A program made the position numbers and the translations under genes. This document shows, piece by piece, positions 61,201 through 64,000 of a stretch of DNA of 64,000 nt. The notes under the pieces were generated by a model. That model had not been told where the DNA came from, ran no database searches, and was given only the letters and a program-made list of their open reading frames with translations. This DNA comes from Osmia lignaria lignaria (Eukaryota > Arthropoda > Insecta > Hymenoptera > Megachilidae): the NCBI RefSeq assembly GCF_051020975.1, contig NW_027478160.1:7648001-7712000 (forward strand). Direction: 5' to 3'. Within the stretch, counting starts at the first letter, position 1. Each line of letters begins with the position of its first letter.

Positions 61201-62345
61201 ACGGTGTTTCTGTATCTCTATTATGTTGGTGCGGCTTCGGAACTTTTGAATATCTTGATATATCTCGAGAACTACGCATCTGATCAAAAAATATCATAGA
61301 ACATAAAAAGTAGGAAACTCAATTCTCTACAAAAAAGTCTCTTAACATTTTGCAATAGCTCGCTTCGTTTCCGAGATATTTGCAGATTTATCTCAACGGA
61401 AGGTGCCTGACGGACATATTTCGAGATATTTCTTCTTCTTGTTGTTCTTGTTCTGCACAGCTAAGCTGGAAGTGGCATTTGCGGCTCGCACTAGTGCAGA
61501 GTTATCTCAAAGAAAGGGGCCACGGTGTTTCGGTATCTCTATTATGTTGGTGCGGCTTCGGAACTTTTAAATATCTCGATATATCTCGAAAACTACGCTT
61601 CTGATCAAAAAATATCATAGAACATAAATTGTAGGAAACATAATTCTCTACAAAAAACGTCTCTTAACATTTTGCCATAGCTCGCTTCGTTTCCGAGATA
61701 TTTGCAGATTCAGCTCAAAGGAACTGGCCTGACGGACATATTTCGAGATATTCCTTCTTCTTGTTGTTCTTCCTCTGCACAGCTAAGCTGGAAGTGGCAT
61801 TTGCAGCTCGCAATAGTGCAGAGTTATCTCAAAGAAAGGGGCCACGGTGTTTCTGTATCTCTATTATGTTGGTGCGGCTTCGGAACTTTTGAATATCTTG
61901 ATATATCTCGAGAACTACGCATCTGATCAAAAAATATCATAGAACATAAAAAGTAGGAAACTTAATTCTCTACAAAAAAGGTCTCTTAACATTTTGCCAT
62001 AGCTCGCTTCGTTTCCGAGATATTTGCAGATTTATCTCAAGGGAAGGGGCCTGACGGACATATTTCGAGATATTTCTTCTTCTTGTTGTTCTTCTTCTGC
62101 ACAGCTAAGCTGGAAGTGGCATTTGCGGCTCGCACTAGTGCAGAGTTATCTCAACGAAAGGGGCCACGGTGTTTCTGTATCTCTATTATGTTGGTGCGGC
62201 TTCGGAACTTTTAAATATCTCGATATATCTCGAAAACTACGCTTCTGATCAAAAAATATCATAGAACATAAATTGTAGGAAACATAATTCTCTACAAAAA
62301 AGGTCTCTTAACATTTTGCCATAGCTCGCTTCGTTTCCGAGATAT
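55266..62345 (+). repeat. Two copies of an 11-monomer higher-order unit (3540 bases)
   Basis: The block 55266-58805 repeats at 58806-62345. Markers spaced by 3540 include TCTCAAGGTAAGG (55281 and 58821, 57534 and 61074), the CAACGGAAGGTGCC monomer (55587 and 59127, 57840 and 61380), GTTTCGGTATC, and GTTATGTTGG in place of ATTATGTTGG. Two 321-base monomers with CAAAAAAGTCTC account for the total being two bases below 3542. A visible difference is AAAACGTCTC at 55862 versus AAAACCTCTC at 59402. The unit breaks into parts of seven and four monomers (2253 and 1287 bases). Confidence 0.82.
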
Positions 62346-64000
62346 TTGCAGATTTATCTCAAGGGAAGGGGCCTGACGGACATATTTCGAGATATTTCTT
62401 CTTCTTGTTGTTCTTCTTCTGCGCAGCTAAGCTGGAAGTGGCATTTGCGGCTCGCACTAGTGCAGAGTTATCTCAACGAAAGGGGCCACGGTGTTTCTGT
62501 ATCTCTGTTATGTTGGTGCGGCTTCGGAACTTTTAAATATCTCGATATATCTCGAAAACTACGCTTCTGATCAAAAAATATCATAGAACATAAATTGTAG
62601 GAAACATAATTCTCTACAAAAAACGTCTCTTAACATTTTGCCATAGCTCGCTTCGTTTCCGAGATATTTGCAGATTCAGCTCAAAGGAACTGGCCTGACG
62701 GACATATTTCGAGATATTTCTTCTTCTTGTTGTTCTTCTTCTGCACAGCTAAGCTGGAAGTGGCATTTGCAGCTCGCAATAGTGCAGAGTTATCTCAAAG
62801 AAAGGGGCCACGGTGTTTCTGTATCTCTATTATGTTGGTGCGGCTTCGGAACTTTTGAATATCTTGATATATCTCGAGAACTACGCATCTGATCAAAAAA
62901 TATCATAGAACATAAAAAGTAGGAAACTTAATTCTCTACAAAAAAGGTCTCTTAACATTTTGCCATAGCTCGCTTCGTTTCCGAGATATTTGCAGATTTA
63001 TCTCAAGGGAAGGGGCCTGACGGACATATTTCGAGATATTTCTTCTTCTTGTTGTTCTTCTTCTGCGCAGCTAAGCTGGAAGTGGCATTTGCGGCTCGCA
63101 CTAGTGCAGAGTTATCTCAACGAAAGGGGCCACGGTGTTTCTGTATCTCTGTTATGTTGGTGCGGTTTCGGAACTTTTAAATATCTCGATATATCTCGAA
63201 AACTACGCTTCTGATCAAAAAATATCATAGAACATAAATTGTAGGAAACATAATTCTCTACAAAAAAGGTCTCTTAACATTTTGCCATAGCTCGCTTCGT
63301 TTCCGAGATATTTGCAGATATATCTCAAGGGAAGGGGCCTGACGGACATATTTCGAGATATTCCTTCTTCTTGTTGTTCTTCCTCTGCACAGCTAAGCTG
63401 GAAGTGGCATTTGCAGCTCGCAATAGTGCAGAGTTATCTCAAAGAAAGGGGCCACGGTGTTTCTGTATCTCTATTATGTTGGTGCGGCTTCGGAACTTTT
63501 AAATATCTTGGTATATCTCGAGAACTACGCATCTGATCAGAAAATATCATAGAACATAAATTGTAGGAAACATAATTCTCTACAAAAAAGGTCTCTTAAC
63601 ATTTTGCCATAGCTCGCTTCGTTTCCGAGATATTTGCAGATATATCTCAAGGGAAGGGGCCTGACGGACATATTTCGAGATATTTCTTCTTCTTGTTGTT
63701 CTTCTTCTGCGCAGCTAAGCTGGAAGTGGCATTTGCAGCTCGCAATAGTGCAGAGATATCTCAAAGATAGGGGCCACGGTGTTTCTGTATCTCTATTATG
63801 TTGGTGCGGCTTCGGAACTTTTAAATATCTTGATATATCTCGAGAACTACGCATCTGATCAAAAAATATCATAGAACATAAAAAGTAGGAAACTTAATTC
63901 TCTACAAAAAAGGTCGCTTAACATTTTGCCATAGCTCGCTTCGTTTCCGAGATATTTGCATATTTATCTCAAGGGAAGGGGCCTGACGGACATATTTCGA

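Larger units (their letters stand above)
38084..64000 (+). repeat. Satellite array, right arm, 322-base monomer
   Basis: About 80 monomers continue head to tail in the same orientation to the window end. They differ from the left arm as a population. The TTCAGCTCAAAGGAACTGG class here has GACGGACAT and a 322-base length, while most left-arm copies have GACAGACAT and 323. A GAACTTTTGAATATC variant and a CTCAACGAAAGG variant appear only in this arm. Several monomers have premature stops in the open frame seen elsewhere, for example those starting at 42708, 48828, 49470, 51724, 52046, 54944, 57197 and 60737, so that frame is not under constraint. No gene is seen. Confidence 0.97.

Noticed and set aside
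1..64000. CRISPR-like regular repeats
   Set aside because: The repeats are 322-base monomers directly joined, with no unique spacers and no cas genes.

Overview
The window is eukaryotic repeat DNA, most likely from an insect or other arthropod. It contains no bacterial-type genes. Two things suggest the host: a Ty3/gypsy-type LTR retrotransposon whose primer site looks like tRNA-Leu and which carries a decayed errantivirus-like envelope, and an AT-rich satellite with a 322-base monomer. The species cannot be told from the sequence.

Layout. Bases 1-28882 and 38084-64000 are one tandem array of about 170 head-to-tail monomers (322 bases, with 321- and 323-base variants). It runs off both ends of the window. 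The left arm is homogeneous, built from a few monomer classes in multi-monomer blocks of about 1289, 3543 and 3867 bases. The right arm is a patchwork of older, more varied monomers, followed by its own 3540-base, 11-monomer block from 55266. The roughly 74-codon open frame in most monomers has no ATG start and is read here as non-coding.

A single complete LTR retrotransposon (28883-38083, 9201 bases) sits inside one monomer. Its two 740-base LTRs look identical, it has a 4-base target duplication (CTCG), a primer site, a polypurine tract, an intact gag, and an open pol in the -1 frame behind a canonical slippery heptamer. The insertion is therefore recent. Pol has protease, reverse transcriptase, RNase H, a spacer with a macro-domain-like module, and an integrase with HHCC, DDE and GPY motifs. 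The env region after pol is a broken remnant in two frames.

The most interesting part is 35992-37343, between the env remnant and the polypurine tract. It is a GC-richer cassette of two short intact genes that are not standard retrotransposon genes. The first (36119-36703) encodes a protein with the hallmarks of an extended Tudor domain, the fold used by piRNA-pathway scaffold proteins. The second (36754-37206) encodes a small protein with eight ordered cysteines. Each has its own TATA box 52-55 bases before its ATG, and the two promoter segments resemble each other. A plausible but unproven reading is that the element lost a working env and acquired host-derived accessory genes, perhaps to act on the host's germline piRNA silencing.
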